From the NCBI RefSeq assembly GCF_001894805.1, contig NZ_BCWX01000001.1, positions 930,001 to 994,000 on the forward strand: a stretch of 64,000 nt of DNA. The letters run 5' to 3'. Below are positions 18,094 through 27,530 of this stretch, piece by piece. The position numbers and the translations under genes were made by a program. The stretch comes from Rhodococcus globerulus NBRC 14531. GTDB taxonomy: Bacteria; Actinomycetota; Actinomycetes; Mycobacteriales; Mycobacteriaceae. The stretch's first letter is position 1. Every line of letters starts with the position of its first letter. The notes beneath the pieces were generated by a model, which saw only the letters and a list, made by a program, of their open reading frames with translations, was not told the DNA's origin and ran no database searches.

Positions 18094-18614
18094 GTCGCGC
18101 CCGGGCGGCGGCGCTTGGCGCGTCGTTGATCCTGCTGACGGGGTGCGGTTCGACAGTGACGGGAACGCCGCTGGCCGAGGGCGGCTATCAGGGCAGTGGC
18201 AGCGAGAAGTTCGCCAACATCCTGCAGGAATGTGAAGCGGTGTCCGACCCGCAGATCGCGGCGGCAATCGGCGCCGACGGCGTCGACCGTGGTTTCTACG
18301 GGGCAATCTGTCGGTGGGACGGGGTTGGCGGCGCAGGTCCGGTCCATGTCACGTTCAACTGGTTCGAGACCGGCACCACCGATCACGAGGTCGCCGCATT
18401 CGAGCATCTCGGATATGTGGTCGAGAAGATCACCGTCAAGGGCAGTGACGCCTACCTCGTGCGGCAACCGGCGGATCCACAAAGCTGTGGCATCACCGCC
18501 GGCGCTCCGGCCGGGGGAGTGTTCGGTTGGTGGGTGCGCCAGCCGGCCGGCGGCATGGATGCGTGCGCGGGAGTCACTAAACTTGGAGAACTGACGCTCA
18601 ACGTCAGTATTTGA
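18090..18614 (+). CDS. DUF3558 family lipoprotein (second of a pair)
   Basis: Start taken as GTG 18090, inside the previous stop (GTGA), because it gives a signal peptide with lipobox LLTGC near residue 18; the frame is open further upstream only as a shadow. The 174-residue protein repeats the pattern of its neighbour: LQECEAVSDPQIAAAIG, AICRWDGVG, a conserved FNWF segment, CGITAG and a late MDACAGVTKLGELTL. The two genes look like a tandem duplication with strong divergence. Function unknown. Confidence 0.78.
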   Translation: MSRARAAALGASLILLTGCGSTVTGTPLAEGGYQGSGSEKFANILQECEAVSDPQIAAAIGADGVDRGFYGAICRWDGVGGAGPVHVTFNWFETGTTDHEVAAFEHLGYVVEKITVKGSDAYLVRQPADPQSCGITAGAPAGGVFGWWVRQPAGGMDACAGVTKLGELTLNVSI

Positions 18615-18978
18615 ACCTGCTGTCGAACCTGGTCGTTGCTGTGAGTTCCGTATCACTTCAGGCTCATTTTGACCACATAGCACGCTGGCAGGTATCGTTA
18701 TGGGTCGTGTCCGGCATGCCCGGGCCGATCTGTGTGCCTAGCTAGGTATTGCCGTGCGCACGTTCGAGCAGTTACTGCTTCAGAACGAGCATCCGGCTGC
18801 CTGTGTGGGGGTATGCGACACGCCCGACCTCGGGTGCAGAGCGAGACGCATTTGCGCAGCGCAGCAGTATCAGAGGTGGGTGAGGAGCAGCAGCTATCTT
18901 GCTCCAACTGCTAGATCCCTAATTTCAGAACAGCCAAGGTTGCTTCGAGCAGTCTGTTCCGACGTAGAAAGCCGGTAA
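18615..18978. other. 364-base intergenic region: leader of the ribosomal protein operon
   Basis: Holds no convincing gene; the short frames here lack family features. It should carry the rpsL promoter (see 18669-18698), leaving an untranslated leader of about 270 bases before rpsL. Confidence 0.5.
18669..18698 (+). promoter_or_regulatory. Candidate sigma-70-type promoter of the rpsL operon
   Basis: TTGACC at 18669-18674 and TATCGT at 18693-18698 are separated by 18 bases, close to the housekeeping sigma consensus. It is the best match I see in the long gap before rpsL. It needs transcript-end data. Confidence 0.4.
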
Positions 18979-19353
18979 ATGCCAACCATCAACCAGCTGG
19001 TCCGCAAGGGTCGCCGCGACAAGACCGCCAAGGTCAAGACGGCAGCCCTCAAGGGCAGCCCGCAGCGTCGTGGCGTGTGCACTCGCGTGTACACCACCAC
19101 CCCCAAGAAGCCGAACTCCGCTCTCCGTAAGGTCGCTCGCGTTCGCCTGACGACTTCGGTCGAGGTCACCGCGTACATCCCCGGTGAAGGCCACAACCTT
19201 CAGGAGCACTCCATGGTGCTCGTCCGTGGCGGTCGTGTGAAGGACCTCCCGGGTGTCCGTTACAAGATCATCCGCGGCTCCCTCGACACCCAGGGTGTCA
19301 AGGGTCGCAAGCAGGCACGCAGCCGCTACGGCGCCAAGAAGGAGAAGAGCTAA
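18979..19353 (+). CDS. rpsL: 30S ribosomal protein S12
   Basis: A 124-residue protein, the normal length of actinobacterial S12. The decoding-site loops are intact: [18 protein letters not shown], with the lysine where streptomycin-resistance changes occur, and [18 protein letters not shown], ending in the basic tail [10 protein letters not shown]. The sequence shows the wild-type lysines at both classic streptomycin positions. The stop TAA overlaps the rpsG ATG by one base (19353). Confidence 0.98.
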   Translation: MPTINQLVRKGRRDKTAKVKTAALKGSPQRRGVCTRVYTTTPKKPNSALRKVARVRLTTSVEVTAYIPGEGHNLQEHSMVLVRGGRVKDLPGVRYKIIRGSLDTQGVKGRKQARSRYGAKKEKS

Positions 19354-19823
19354 TGCCACGTAAGGGCCCCGCTCCGAAGCGCCCGCTCATCAACGACCCG
19401 GTTTACGGTTCCCCGTTGGTGACGCAGCTCGTCAACAAGATCCTGCTGGACGGCAAGAAGTCCACCGCAGAGCGAATCGTGTACCAGGCTCTCGAGCAGG
19501 CACGCGAGAAGACCGGCACCGATCCGGTCGTCACGCTCAAGCGCGCCCTGGACAACGTCAAGCCTGCACTCGAGGTTCGTAGCCGCCGCGTTGGTGGCGC
19601 TACCTACCAGGTGCCGGTCGAGGTTCGTCCCGGTCGTTCCACCACGCTGGCACTGCGTTGGCTGGTCACCTTCTCGCGTGCACGTCGTGAGAAGACCATG
19701 GTCGAGCGTCTCGCCAACGAGCTCCTCGATGCCAGCAATGGCCTCGGTGCAGCTGTGAAGCGTCGCGAAGACACTCACAAGATGGCCGAAGCCAACAAGG
19801 CATTCGCCCACTACCGCTGGTGA
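19353..19823 (+). CDS. rpsG: 30S ribosomal protein S7
   Basis: A 156-residue protein of standard length. It begins [12 protein letters not shown] and contains the S7 signature [20 protein letters not shown] near residues 16-35; the C-terminus is [14 protein letters not shown]7 nucleates assembly of the 30S head and lies at the E-site. It overlaps rpsL by one base and is followed by a hairpin at 19828-19867. Confidence 0.98.
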   Translation: MPRKGPAPKRPLINDPVYGSPLVTQLVNKILLDGKKSTAERIVYQALEQAREKTGTDPVVTLKRALDNVKPALEVRSRRVGGATYQVPVEVRPGRSTTLALRWLVTFSRARREKTMVERLANELLDASNGLGAAVKRREDTHKMAEANKAFAHYRW

Positions 19824-19827
19824 TGTA

Positions 19828-19867
19828 AGCGTCGGAGCAACTGCCATCGGGTGGGTGCTCCGACGCT
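19828..19867 (+). terminator. Hairpin between rpsG and fusA
   Basis: A 12-base perfect inverted repeat (AGCGTCGGAGCA with TGCTCCGACGCT) around a 16-base loop, five bases after the rpsG stop and without a T-run. It may be a partial terminator or RNA-processing site separating S12-S7 from EF-G expression. The remaining gap to 20027 holds no gene. Confidence 0.5.
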
Positions 19868-20027
19868 GTCGCCGTTGGCGACCTGATCACATCGGCCGGT
19901 TAATTCCGGACAGAGGTGGTCGGGTTGCCACGGCAGAGACATAATTGAAAGACCATGGCCTTGACGGTGGAACACACCGGATACGGCCGACACCCGAAAA
20001 ACCAAGCAACGAGCGGGGAAGAAACCT

Positions 20028-22130
20028 GTGGCACAGGAAGTGCTGACTGACCTGAACAAGGTCCGCAACATCGGCATCATGGCGCACATCGATGCCGGCA
20101 AAACCACCACCACCGAGCGCATCCTGTTCTACACCGGTGTCAATTACAAGATCGGTGAGACGCACGACGGTGCGTCGACGACGGACTGGATGGAGCAGGA
20201 GAAGGAACGCGGCATCACGATCACGTCTGCCGCCGTGACTTGCTTCTGGAACAACAACCAGATCAACATCATCGATACCCCCGGCCACGTCGACTTCACG
20301 GTCGAGGTGGAGCGGTCGCTGCGCGTGCTCGACGGCGCAGTTGCTGTGTTCGACGGTAAAGAGGGTGTCGAGCCGCAGTCCGAGCAGGTGTGGCGTCAGG
20401 CTGCCAAGTACGACGTTCCGCGTATCTGCTTCGTCAACAAGATGGACAAGATGGGCGCGGATTTCTACTTCACCGTGCAGACCATCATCGACCGTCTCGG
20501 CGCGAAGCCGCTCGTTCTCCAGCTGCCCATCGGCGCTGAGGACGACTTCGACGGCGTCGTCGACCTGGTCGAGATGCGTGCCATCACGTGGCGCGGCGTA
20601 GTTCCGACCGGTGCACTGCCGACCATCGAAGAGATCCCCGCGGATCTCGTCGAGAAGGCTGCGGAGTACCGCGAGAAGCTGCTCGAAACCGTTGCCGAGT
20701 CCGACGAAGCTCTCATGGAGAAGTACTTCGGCGGCGAAGAGCTCACGGTCGAGGAAATCAAGGGCGCCATCCGCAAGATGACGGTCGCTTCCGAGCTGTA
20801 CCCGGTTATCTGTGGCTCCGCGTTCAAGAACAAGGGCGTTCAGCCCATGCTCGACGCAGTCATCGACTACCTGCCGAACCCGCTGGATATCGGCGAGGTT
20901 GTCGGACACAAGCTCAACGACGAAGAAGTAGAGATCACTCGCAAGCCGAGCAAGGAAGAGCCGTTCTCGGCTCTCGCCTTCAAGATCGCTGCTCACCCGT
21001 TCTTCGGCAAGCTGACCTTCGTCCGCGTGTACTCGGGTCGTATCGATCCGGGCGCACAGGTGCTCAACGCAACCAAGGGCAAGAAGGAGCGCATCGGAAA
21101 GCTCTTCCAGATGCACGCCAACAAGGAGAACCCGGTAGAAGAGGCCGTAGCCGGCCACATCTACGCGATGATCGGCCTCAAGGACACCACCACCGGTGAC
21201 ACCTTGTGCGATCAGGCGAACCCCATCGTCCTCGAGTCGATGTCGTTCCCCGCACCGGTCATCCAGGTCTCCATCGAGCCCAAGACCAAGTCCGACCAGG
21301 AAAAGCTGGGCGTCGCGATCCAGAAGCTCGCCGAAGAGGATCCGACCTTCTCGGTCGAACTCGACGACGAGACCGGTCAGACCGTCATCGGCGGCATGGG
21401 CGAGCTCCACCTCGACATCCTCGTCGACCGCATGCGTCGCGAGTTCAAGGTCGAGGCCAACGTCGGCAAGCCGCAGGTTGCGTACCGCGAGACCATCACC
21501 AAGACGGTCGAGAAGCACGACTACACCCACAAGAAGCAGACGGGTGGCTCGGGCCAGTTCGCAAAGGTCATCATCGCTCTGGAGCCTTTCGTGGGCGAAG
21601 ACGGTGCTACCTACGCATTCGAGAACAAGGTCTCCGGCGGACGTATCCCGCGCGAGTACATCCCCTCCGTGGATGCAGGCGCACAGGACGCGATGCAGTA
21701 CGGTGTTCTCGCCGGCTACCCGCTCGTGAACCTGAAGCTGTCGCTGCTCGATGGTGCTTACCACGACGTCGACTCCTCGGAAATGGCGTTCAAGGTTGCC
21801 GGTTCGCAGGCGCTGAAGGAAGCCGCCCGCAAGGCCGGCCCCGTCATTCTCGAACCCCTTATGGCTGTCGAGGTCACAACGCCCGAGGAGTACATGGGCG
21901 ACGTGATCGGCGATATCAACTCCCGCCGTGGCCAGATTCAGGCCATGGAGGAACGCAGTGGTGCCCGTGTCGTGAAGGCGCTGGTTCCGCTCTCGGAGAT
22001 GTTCGGTTACATCGGTGACCTGCGGTCCAGGACCCAGGGCCGGGCGAACTTCTCCATGGTGTTCGATTCCTACGCAGAGGTTCCCGCGAACGTCTCGAAG
22101 GAAATCATCGCCAAGGCGACGGGCGAGTAA
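20028..22130 (+). CDS. fusA: Elongation factor G
   Basis: A 700-residue translational GTPase, starting at GTG 20028 after GGGGAAG. GTPase motifs: [16 protein letters not shown] (G1, about residue 20), RGITITSAA (G2), [16 protein letters not shown] (G3, about 88) and [10 protein letters not shown] (G4, about 142). Domains II-V follow, with the domain IV loop region around [13 protein letters not shown] and the C-terminal domain V ending AKATGE. It translocates tRNAs and mRNA on the ribosome and, with RRF, splits ribosomes. Confidence 0.98.
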   Translation: MAQEVLTDLNKVRNIGIMAHIDAGKTTTTERILFYTGVNYKIGETHDGASTTDWMEQEKERGITITSAAVTCFWNNNQINIIDTPGHVDFTVEVERSLRVLDGAVAVFDGKEGVEPQSEQVWRQAAKYDVPRICFVNKMDKMGADFYFTVQTIIDRLGAKPLVLQLPIGAEDDFDGVVDLVEMRAITWRGVVPTGALPTIEEIPADLVEKAAEYREKLLETVAESDEALMEKYFGGEELTVEEIKGAIRKMTVASELYPVICGSAFKNKGVQPMLDAVIDYLPNPLDIGEVVGHKLNDEEVEITRKPSKEEPFSALAFKIAAHPFFGKLTFVRVYSGRIDPGAQVLNATKGKKERIGKLFQMHANKENPVEEAVAGHIYAMIGLKDTTTGDTLCDQANPIVLESMSFPAPVIQVSIEPKTKSDQEKLGVAIQKLAEEDPTFSVELDDETGQTVIGGMGELHLDILVDRMRREFKVEANVGKPQVAYRETITKTVEKHDYTHKKQTGGSGQFAKVIIALEPFVGEDGATYAFENKVSGGRIPREYIPSVDAGAQDAMQYGVLAGYPLVNLKLSLLDGAYHDVDSSEMAFKVAGSQALKEAARKAGPVILEPLMAVEVTTPEEYMGDVIGDINSRRGQIQAMEERSGARVVKALVPLSEMFGYIGDLRSRTQGRANFSMVFDSYAEVPANVSKEIIAKATGE

Positions 22131-22262
22131 GTAGTAAGTACTGCGAGCTCCCCAGCCCGCGCCGGTAAGTAACCTCGGTTGCTTTCGGCACGAAGCACGA
22201 CCAAGTAATAACCAACCGCACTGCTGCATACGGCAAGCAATTATCAGTCCAGGAGGACAAAA

Positions 22263-23453
22263 GTGGCGAAGGCGAAGTTCGAGCGGACGAAGCCGCACGT
22301 GAACATCGGCACCATCGGTCACGTCGACCACGGCAAGACCACGACGACGGCGGCCATCACCAAGGTGCTTGCGGATGCTTTCCCCGACCTGAACGAGGCT
22401 TCGGCCTTCGATCAGATCGACAAGGCTCCCGAGGAAAAGGCTCGTGGCATCACGATCAACATCTCGCATGTTGAGTACCAGACGGACAAGCGCCACTACG
22501 CGCACGTCGATGCACCGGGTCACGCCGACTACATCAAGAACATGATCACCGGCGCGGCTCAGATGGACGGCGCTATCCTCGTCGTTGCAGCCACCGATGG
22601 CCCGATGCCCCAGACGCGCGAGCATGTCCTGCTCGCTCGCCAGGTTGGCGTTCCGTACATCCTCGTCGCCCTGAACAAGGCCGACATGGTTGACGACGAA
22701 GAGATCCTCGAGCTCGTCGAGATGGAGGTCCGCGAACTGCTGGCCGCTCAGGAATTCGACGAGGACGCCCCGGTCATCCCGATCTCGGCACTCAAGGCAC
22801 TCGAGGGCGACGAGAAGTGGACCCAGTCCATCCTCGACCTCATGGCTGCAGTCGACGAGTCCATCCCGACTCCGGTTCGTGAGACCGAGAAGCCCTTCCT
22901 CATGCCTGTCGAGGATGTCTTCACGATCACCGGCCGTGGCACCGTTGTCACCGGTCGTATCGAGCGTGGCGTTGTCAACGTGAACGAGGAGGTGGAGATC
23001 GTCGGCATCAAGGAGACCTCCACCAAGACCACCGTCACGGGCATCGAAATGTTCCGCAAGCTGCTCGACTCGGGCCAGGCCGGCGACAACGTCGGACTGC
23101 TCGTTCGTGGCATCAAGCGCGAAGATGTCGAGCGTGGACAGGTTGTCGTCAAGCCGGGCACCACGACTCCCCACACGGAGTTCGAGGGCCAGGCATACAT
23201 CCTGTCGAAGGACGAGGGCGGCCGCCACACCCCGTTCTTCAACAACTACCGCCCGCAGTTCTACTTCCGTACCACGGACGTTACGGGCGTCGTGACGCTG
23301 CCTGAGGGCACCGAGATGGTCATGCCCGGTGACAACACCGAGATGTCCGTCAAGCTCATCCAGCCTGTCGCCATGGACGAGGGCCTGCGCTTCGCAATTC
23401 GCGAAGGCGGCCGTACGGTCGGCGCCGGCAAGGTTTCCAAGATCATCAAGTGA
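22263..23453 (+). CDS. tuf: Elongation factor Tu
   Basis: A 396-residue GTPase, GTG start after AGGAGGAC. G1 is [14 protein letters not shown] near residue 19, G3 is [15 protein letters not shown] near 82 with alanine in place of the more common cysteine, and G4 is [10 protein letters not shown] near 137. Domains II and III are complete to [11 protein letters not shown]. It carries aminoacyl-tRNA to the ribosome. It lies 132 bases after fusA and ends the operon at a strong terminator. Confidence 0.98.
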   Translation: MAKAKFERTKPHVNIGTIGHVDHGKTTTTAAITKVLADAFPDLNEASAFDQIDKAPEEKARGITINISHVEYQTDKRHYAHVDAPGHADYIKNMITGAAQMDGAILVVAATDGPMPQTREHVLLARQVGVPYILVALNKADMVDDEEILELVEMEVRELLAAQEFDEDAPVIPISALKALEGDEKWTQSILDLMAAVDESIPTPVRETEKPFLMPVEDVFTITGRGTVVTGRIERGVVNVNEEVEIVGIKETSTKTTVTGIEMFRKLLDSGQAGDNVGLLVRGIKREDVERGQVVVKPGTTTPHTEFEGQAYILSKDEGGRHTPFFNNYRPQFYFRTTDVTGVVTLPEGTEMVMPGDNTEMSVKLIQPVAMDEGLRFAIREGGRTVGAGKVSKIIK

Positions 23454-23490
23454 GACTCTTGTCTTGCTAGTTGATTCATAGCTCCGCACA

Positions 23491-23538
23491 GAAAGGCGCT
23501 CATTCCCTTCGGGGAGTGAGCGCCTTTCTTGTTGTTGT
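23491..23538 (+). terminator. Strong rho-independent terminator after tuf
   Basis: A 17-pair stem (GAAAGGCGCTCATTCCC with the matching strand, one G-U pair) closed by a cUUCGg tetraloop, followed by the T-rich tract TTCTTGTTGTTG. It ends the rpsL-rpsG-fusA-tuf unit and also faces the convergent Asp23/AmaP operon. Confidence 0.9.
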
Positions 23539-23585
23539 ACTTGATTTCCGATGGTGCGGTTCCGGTCGGGAAACCAGAGCCGGAT

Positions 23586-24149
23586 CTACTGCGCTGCGTC
23601 CACTCGATCTAGGTGCAGTAGTACCTGCACCGCAACATCAGAACCGTCGAGGTTGCGGCGCGTTGTCGACGCGATGTCCTCGGCGCGGGTGGTGAAGTCG
23701 ACGACGTTGATTCCGGGATCGGCGTTGACCACTACGGAGAGTGTCGGGAGCCCACGGTCTACGGTGGCTCGTCCCTTAGCGGCACGGACACCGGGCAAAT
23801 GTGCGAGTTCAGCTGCAACACCATCGGCGATCGGACCGAGATCAACACTGATTTCGGTGCCGGACTGTGCATGTCGGAGTGTTATTGCTCGGGCGCGGCG
23901 CAGCCGAAGATTGAGATACAGCAAGCCGAAGCCGGCAATCACGCAGAAGACAAAAGTTCCGGTGAGAACCCAATGCCACCAGGGCTGCTCGGGAATTCCG
24001 AGGAGTGTCGGTCGATCCAGCCGTGACACCCACGTCCGGATCAGACGGACGCCGGCATCCCAGGCGATGATGTACGCACCGGCGACGACGAGAGCAATGC
24101 CGATGATCAGCACAACGATTCGGTCGAGCGCGGCTATGTAGCGGTTCAC
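23586..24149 (-). CDS. amaP: Alkaline shock response membrane anchor protein AmaP-like
   Basis: Start taken as GTG 24149, overlapping the upstream stop (GTGA); the frame continues further upstream only as a shadow. The 187-residue protein has two transmembrane segments near the N-terminus (IVVLIIGIALVVAGAYIIAW about residues 12-31 and VLTGTFVFCVIAGFGLLYLN about 62-81) and a C-terminal cytosolic domain with Asp23-like beta segments (ISVDLGPIADGVAAELAHLP). In firmicutes AmaP anchors Asp23 to the membrane. It is the last gene of the Asp23-type operon here. Confidence 0.75.
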   Translation of the reverse strand: MNRYIAALDRIVVLIIGIALVVAGAYIIAWDAGVRLIRTWVSRLDRPTLLGIPEQPWWHWVLTGTFVFCVIAGFGLLYLNLRLRRARAITLRHAQSGTEISVDLGPIADGVAAELAHLPGVRAAKGRATVDRGLPTLSVVVNADPGINVVDFTTRAEDIASTTRRNLDGSDVAVQVLLHLDRVDAAQ

Positions 24150-25138
24150 GATTCGACCTTCTGCTTTGCTGCGATTTCTCGGGCGAGAACGGTCAGACGG
24201 ACGGGGCGCTGTAGGACGTCGAGGTGCGGTTGAACTGCTGTTTCGACGGCCGTGATCAGTGCGTCGCGATCCCCGCCGACGGTATCGATATGGACCTTGG
24301 CGTGTTTGCGGTCGACGGTGGTGTGGGCGCGTTCGACGCCGGGCACCGTTGCGGCTTGTCCGCTGCACATGCGGGCGATGTCGGTCGGGCGCATCCATAC
24401 GGTACCGGCATTCGGGTTCCCTAGTGGCACATGGGTTTTAGCGCGTCGCTTCATCGCCGTCATGATCAGAACGACCCCGGCGACGACTGCTGCGATTGCC
24501 GTCGGCAGCAGCCATGTCTGCCAGTGCAATCGTGATGCCCATTCGACGGAGTTCGCGATCCACGGCGCAGATTCGAAGGTGCCGCGATTGATGAACCATT
24601 CACGTGAGACCACAAAAGCAAGCGCGAGCAGTCCGAACGCGATCACTACTGCCGATACCGCTGCGGCGGGTGCGGCGGCAGGCGTTCGAGGGGGAGTCCA
24701 CTGCGAAACCGGTTGCTCGGCAGTATCTTCGGGAATGCTGATGCCCGGTACGGCGCCCTCTTCGGGGACCGTGGTTGCCGCGATCAGAACGTTCATTTCG
24801 TGCAGCGGGTAGCCGGTGAGGGATTCGACACTCGTGGCGACCTCGTTGTGCACGCGACCTGTCAGTTCGACAACAGAGCACGGCCAGTTGACCGCAAGAA
24901 AGAGATTGACGGATACGGCGTCGGACCCCATCGCGATGTCTGCCCGCGGCAGTTCCCGTCCGGTCAACTTGCTGAGTCCGCCGGTTTGCCGGACAACTCC
25001 GGGGACGGTGATCGCGGCGGCTGTGGCGATTTTCGACATCGCGCGGTCCTTGATGACCAGTACGCCGCGAAGGCCGGGGTCAACGGGGTCCGGTGTTGAT
25101 GTGCCCGCCGTGGGGGTGGGTGTGGTGGACTCAGCCAC
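24146..25138 (-). CDS. Asp23-like/DUF6286 membrane protein
   Basis: The frame is open to an ATG at 25228, but the segment above about 25144 lies inside the small gene next door. I prefer GTG 25138 (or 25144), which overlaps that gene's stop; this gives about 330 residues. N-terminal part: a Pro/Thr-rich lead, then an Asp23-like module with VLVIKDRAMSKIATAAAITV. Middle: two hydrophobic segments (AAAVSAVVIAFGLLALAFVV and TWLLPTAIAAVVAGVVLIMT). C-terminus: a DUF6286-type domain (VHIDTVGGDRDALITAVETAV). So it joins an envelope stress domain to a membrane anchor. Function is inferred from context only. Confidence 0.7.
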   Translation of the reverse strand: MAESTTPTPTAGTSTPDPVDPGLRGVLVIKDRAMSKIATAAAITVPGVVRQTGGLSKLTGRELPRADIAMGSDAVSVNLFLAVNWPCSVVELTGRVHNEVATSVESLTGYPLHEMNVLIAATTVPEEGAVPGISIPEDTAEQPVSQWTPPRTPAAAPAAAVSAVVIAFGLLALAFVVSREWFINRGTFESAPWIANSVEWASRLHWQTWLLPTAIAAVVAGVVLIMTAMKRRAKTHVPLGNPNAGTVWMRPTDIARMCSGQAATVPGVERAHTTVDRKHAKVHIDTVGGDRDALITAVETAVQPHLDVLQRPVRLTVLAREIAAKQKVES

Positions 25139-25310
25139 GGCCACGGCTTCGGAGGATGGCGCCGAGGTCGAGGTGACCGTCGCGATGCGCGCCGATCGCC
25201 ATACCGGCTGCTCCGAGTAGGACGGCAAAGAGGAATCCGCTGAACCCGCCCAGGATTCCGGCGAGGGCGAGGAGCAGACCGACCAGCAGGCCGACTGTCG
25301 TGCTGTTCAC
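25131..25310 (-). CDS. 59-residue membrane protein, DUF2273-like (small gene)
   Basis: GTG 25310 to TGA 25131-25133 encodes 59 residues. It opens with VNSTTVGLLVGLLLALAGIL, a glycine- and leucine-rich helix, then a second hydrophobic stretch (FSGFLFAVLLGAAGMAIGAH) and a basic tail ending RSRGRG. This is the size and pattern of the DUF2273 small membrane proteins that accompany Asp23 and AmaP in firmicutes. It starts two bases after the stop of the Asp23 gene and its own stop overlaps the next start, so it is clearly embedded in the operon. Gene finders with a 60-residue cutoff would miss it. Confidence 0.7.
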   Translation of the reverse strand: MNSTTVGLLVGLLLALAGILGGFSGFLFAVLLGAAGMAIGAHRDGHLDLGAILRSRGRG

Positions 25311-25311
25311 A

Positions 25312-25641
25312 TCAGTTCCTTTCTTCGATGAGGGGTGCGAGCTGATCGTCAGGGTGGCTGACGTCGCCGACGGTGACGGTGATCGGTACGTCGACGACCT
25401 GCCCGACCGCGTCGCGGACGTGTTGAGCGACAGTCACGACGTTTGCCGGGTAAGCGACGGATATGTGTACGTTGCAACCGTTTTCGTCGATGACCACGCC
25501 GGTGACGCGCTTGCCCGGGAGGTAGGTTCCGACTTCGCCGAACTCGCCGCCGTGCAGTGCGGCGACACCGTGAACCGCCAGCGCGGCGTCGGCGACGGTT
25601 TCGGCTGCCATACCGAGATCGATCCGTTCGGGACCGCTCAC
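25312..25641 (-). CDS. Asp23/Gls24 family protein (second copy)
   Basis: Start taken as GTG 25641, overlapping the stop of the first Asp23 gene; this gives 109 residues. The Asp23 fold is visible: MAAETVADAALAVHGVAAL at the start, a GEFGEVGTYLPGKRVTGVVI hairpin, and VHISVAYPANVVTVAQHVRD to the C-terminus. Asp23/Gls24 proteins coat the inner face of the membrane in firmicutes and affect envelope stress; the actinobacterial versions are little studied. The frame extends upstream but only as shadow of the neighbouring gene. Confidence 0.75.
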   Translation of the reverse strand: MSGPERIDLGMAAETVADAALAVHGVAALHGGEFGEVGTYLPGKRVTGVVIDENGCNVHISVAYPANVVTVAQHVRDAVGQVVDVPITVTVGDVSHPDDQLAPLIEERN

Positions 25642-26102
25642 TGAACTCTCGGCTTCGCTTCCGGTTCGGTGCCCGGGTTCTCGGATTCGCCGAAGAGCAT
25701 GACGTCGAAGACGGTGATGTTGACTTCGGTGACTTCGAGGCCGGTCATTCTTTCGACGGCCGCGATGACGTTGCGCCTGATTCCGAGCGCCAACTCGTGG
25801 AGGGCGACGCCGTATTCGGCGACGATTCCGATGTCGATCGCTGCCTGCTTCTCGCCGACCTCGACGGCCACGCCCTGCGCGTGATTGACGCGTGCACCAG
25901 GGATGCGGTCGCGGAGTGCGCCGACAGCGCGTGCGGTACCGCCGCCGACGTCGTACACACCGTTTATCTCGCGGGTGGCTATGCCGGCGATCTTGGCGAC
26001 CACGGCGTCCGCAATGATCGTTTTGCCCTGCGTGCTGTGGAGCGCGGCGCCGCCGTCCGCGCCGAACTGGACGCTGCTGCTTCCACTGGAATCGCTGGTC
26101 AT
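25638..26102 (-). CDS. Asp23/Gls24 family envelope stress response protein (first copy)
   Basis: A 154-residue protein with the full Asp23 domain: GKTIIADAVVAKIAGIATRE near residues 26-45, GVYDVGG, the AAIDIGIVAEYGVALHELAL strand-helix near 85-105, and TGLEVTEVNITVFDVML near the end. The N-terminus is Ser/Gly-rich and disordered. It is the first gene of a five-gene, overlapping minus-strand operon (two Asp23, DUF2273-like, Asp23/DUF6286, AmaP). The 157-base gap to 26259 holds its promoter and that of the divergent reductase. Confidence 0.82.
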   Translation of the reverse strand: MTSDSSGSSSVQFGADGGAALHSTQGKTIIADAVVAKIAGIATREINGVYDVGGGTARAVGALRDRIPGARVNHAQGVAVEVGEKQAAIDIGIVAEYGVALHELALGIRRNVIAAVERMTGLEVTEVNITVFDVMLFGESENPGTEPEAKPRVQ

Positions 26103-26259
26103 GCGGTGCTCCCTGCTCGAGTTTCAGTGTGTGCGTCTCACCTGTCATTAACTCTAGTGACAACCGCTGCTTCCCAGCGGGTGCACCACACCTACGTCCG
26201 AATTTGGTATGACAGAGTCTGACGTGAATACGTGACGGCTCTCATAGTGGGCGCCGATA

Positions 26260-27468
26260 GTGACGCAAGATCAGACGGGTGGGTGTGTGGTGGCACGGAT
26301 TGTGATCGTGGGCGCAGGTTTGTCGGGGCTACGAGCCGCGGAGGAGCTGCGGCGCGCCGGTTTCGAGGGCGAGATAGTCCTAGCGGGCGGTGAGGCGCAT
26401 CTGCCGTACGACCGTCCGCCGCTGTCGAAGGAAGTCATCCGCGGAGACAAGGACGAGACGACTCTGCGTCCGGCGGAGTTCTTCACCGAGAACGCGATCG
26501 ACCTGAAGCTCGGTTCACCAGCACTCTCGGTGGATACCGCATCCAAGACCGTCGCGTTTGCCGACGGTTCGGAGCTGACGTACGACGATCTGATCATCGC
26601 CACGGGACTGACCCCAAGGCGCATCGGCGGTCTGCCTAAGCTTTCAGGCGTGCACGTCCTGCGTTCCATCGAGGAAGCACTCGCTCTGCGCGCGGACCTT
26701 GCGCCGGGCAAGCGAGCGCTGATCGTCGGTGCCGGCTTCATCGGCTGTGAATTGGCGTCGAGCATGAAGTCGCACGGAGTTGACGTCGTTCTGCTCGAAC
26801 CGCAACCGACACCGCTTGCATCGGTACTCGGCACGACGGTCGGTGCTCTGGTGGAGCGACTGCACCGAGACGCGGGCATCGACGTCCGGGTTGGCGTCGG
26901 GCTCGAGACTCTGTCCGGCGACGGCGTCGTCGACACCGCTTTTCTCGGTGACGGTTCCGAAATTTCCGTCGACGTGGTCGCCATCGGCGTCGGATCATTG
27001 CCGGTGACGGATTGGCTTGCAGATTCCGGGATCGAACTGGGCAACGGAGTGCTGTGCGACACGGTGGGCCGGACAAGTGTCGAGAATGTGTGGGCGATCG
27101 GTGACGTGGCCGCATGGACGATCGGGGAAGCGCGCAAGCGCGTCGAACACTGGAGCAACGCCGGGGATCAGGCAAAGATTCTTGCCGGGGCGTTGACCGG
27201 TACCGGTGACGCGAATGCGCCCGCGCAGGTTCCGTATTTCTGGAGCGATCAATACGACGTGAAGATTCAGGCGCTGGGAACGGTGTCGTCCACTGATCAG
27301 GTGCATATCGTCAAGGACGACGGCCGCAAGTTTGTCGCCTACTACGAGCGTGACGGAGTGTTGGCAGCTGTAGTCGGCTGTGGCAGTCCTGCGGCGGTGA
27401 TGAAGATGCGCGCGAAGATCGCTGCGGGTACTCCGATCGCCGAAGTGTTGGAAGCCGCAGCAGTGTGA
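26260..27468 (+). CDS. FAD-dependent ferredoxin reductase-type oxidoreductase
   Basis: A 402-residue pyridine-nucleotide-disulfide oxidoreductase-like flavoprotein. The FAD motif is RIVIVGAGLSGLRAAEELRR near residue 13-32; DRPPLSKEVIRG near 52 is the hallmark of rhodocoxin/putidaredoxin/terpredoxin reductases; the NAD motif is RALIVGAGFIGCELASSM near 150; NVWAIGDVAAW near 270 contacts FAD. GTG 26260 is the called start, but GTG 26290, just before the FAD strand, is also good. It would pass electrons from NAD(P)H to a ferredoxin for a P450 or dioxygenase; neither partner is adjacent. Confidence 0.87.
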   Translation: MTQDQTGGCVVARIVIVGAGLSGLRAAEELRRAGFEGEIVLAGGEAHLPYDRPPLSKEVIRGDKDETTLRPAEFFTENAIDLKLGSPALSVDTASKTVAFADGSELTYDDLIIATGLTPRRIGGLPKLSGVHVLRSIEEALALRADLAPGKRALIVGAGFIGCELASSMKSHGVDVVLLEPQPTPLASVLGTTVGALVERLHRDAGIDVRVGVGLETLSGDGVVDTAFLGDGSEISVDVVAIGVGSLPVTDWLADSGIELGNGVLCDTVGRTSVENVWAIGDVAAWTIGEARKRVEHWSNAGDQAKILAGALTGTGDANAPAQVPYFWSDQYDVKIQALGTVSSTDQVHIVKDDGRKFVAYYERDGVLAAVVGCGSPAAVMKMRAKIAAGTPIAEVLEAAAV

Positions 27469-27530
27469 GTTGATGGACAGGCGGGCGAGCTGATGCGGCT
27501 CGGTCGGGTTCGGGACGCTAGATTTGTTCG

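Noticed and set aside
18615-18978. Small protein or riboswitch in the rpsL leader
   Set aside because: Short frames at 18732-18978 lack ribosome-binding sites and family features, and I see no known riboswitch core.
19887-23489. 1200-codon open frame on the minus strand opposite fusA and tuf
   Set aside because: It is antisense to two certain genes; strong codon bias in GC-rich elongation factor genes removes stops from the opposite frame. The translation has no recognisable domain.
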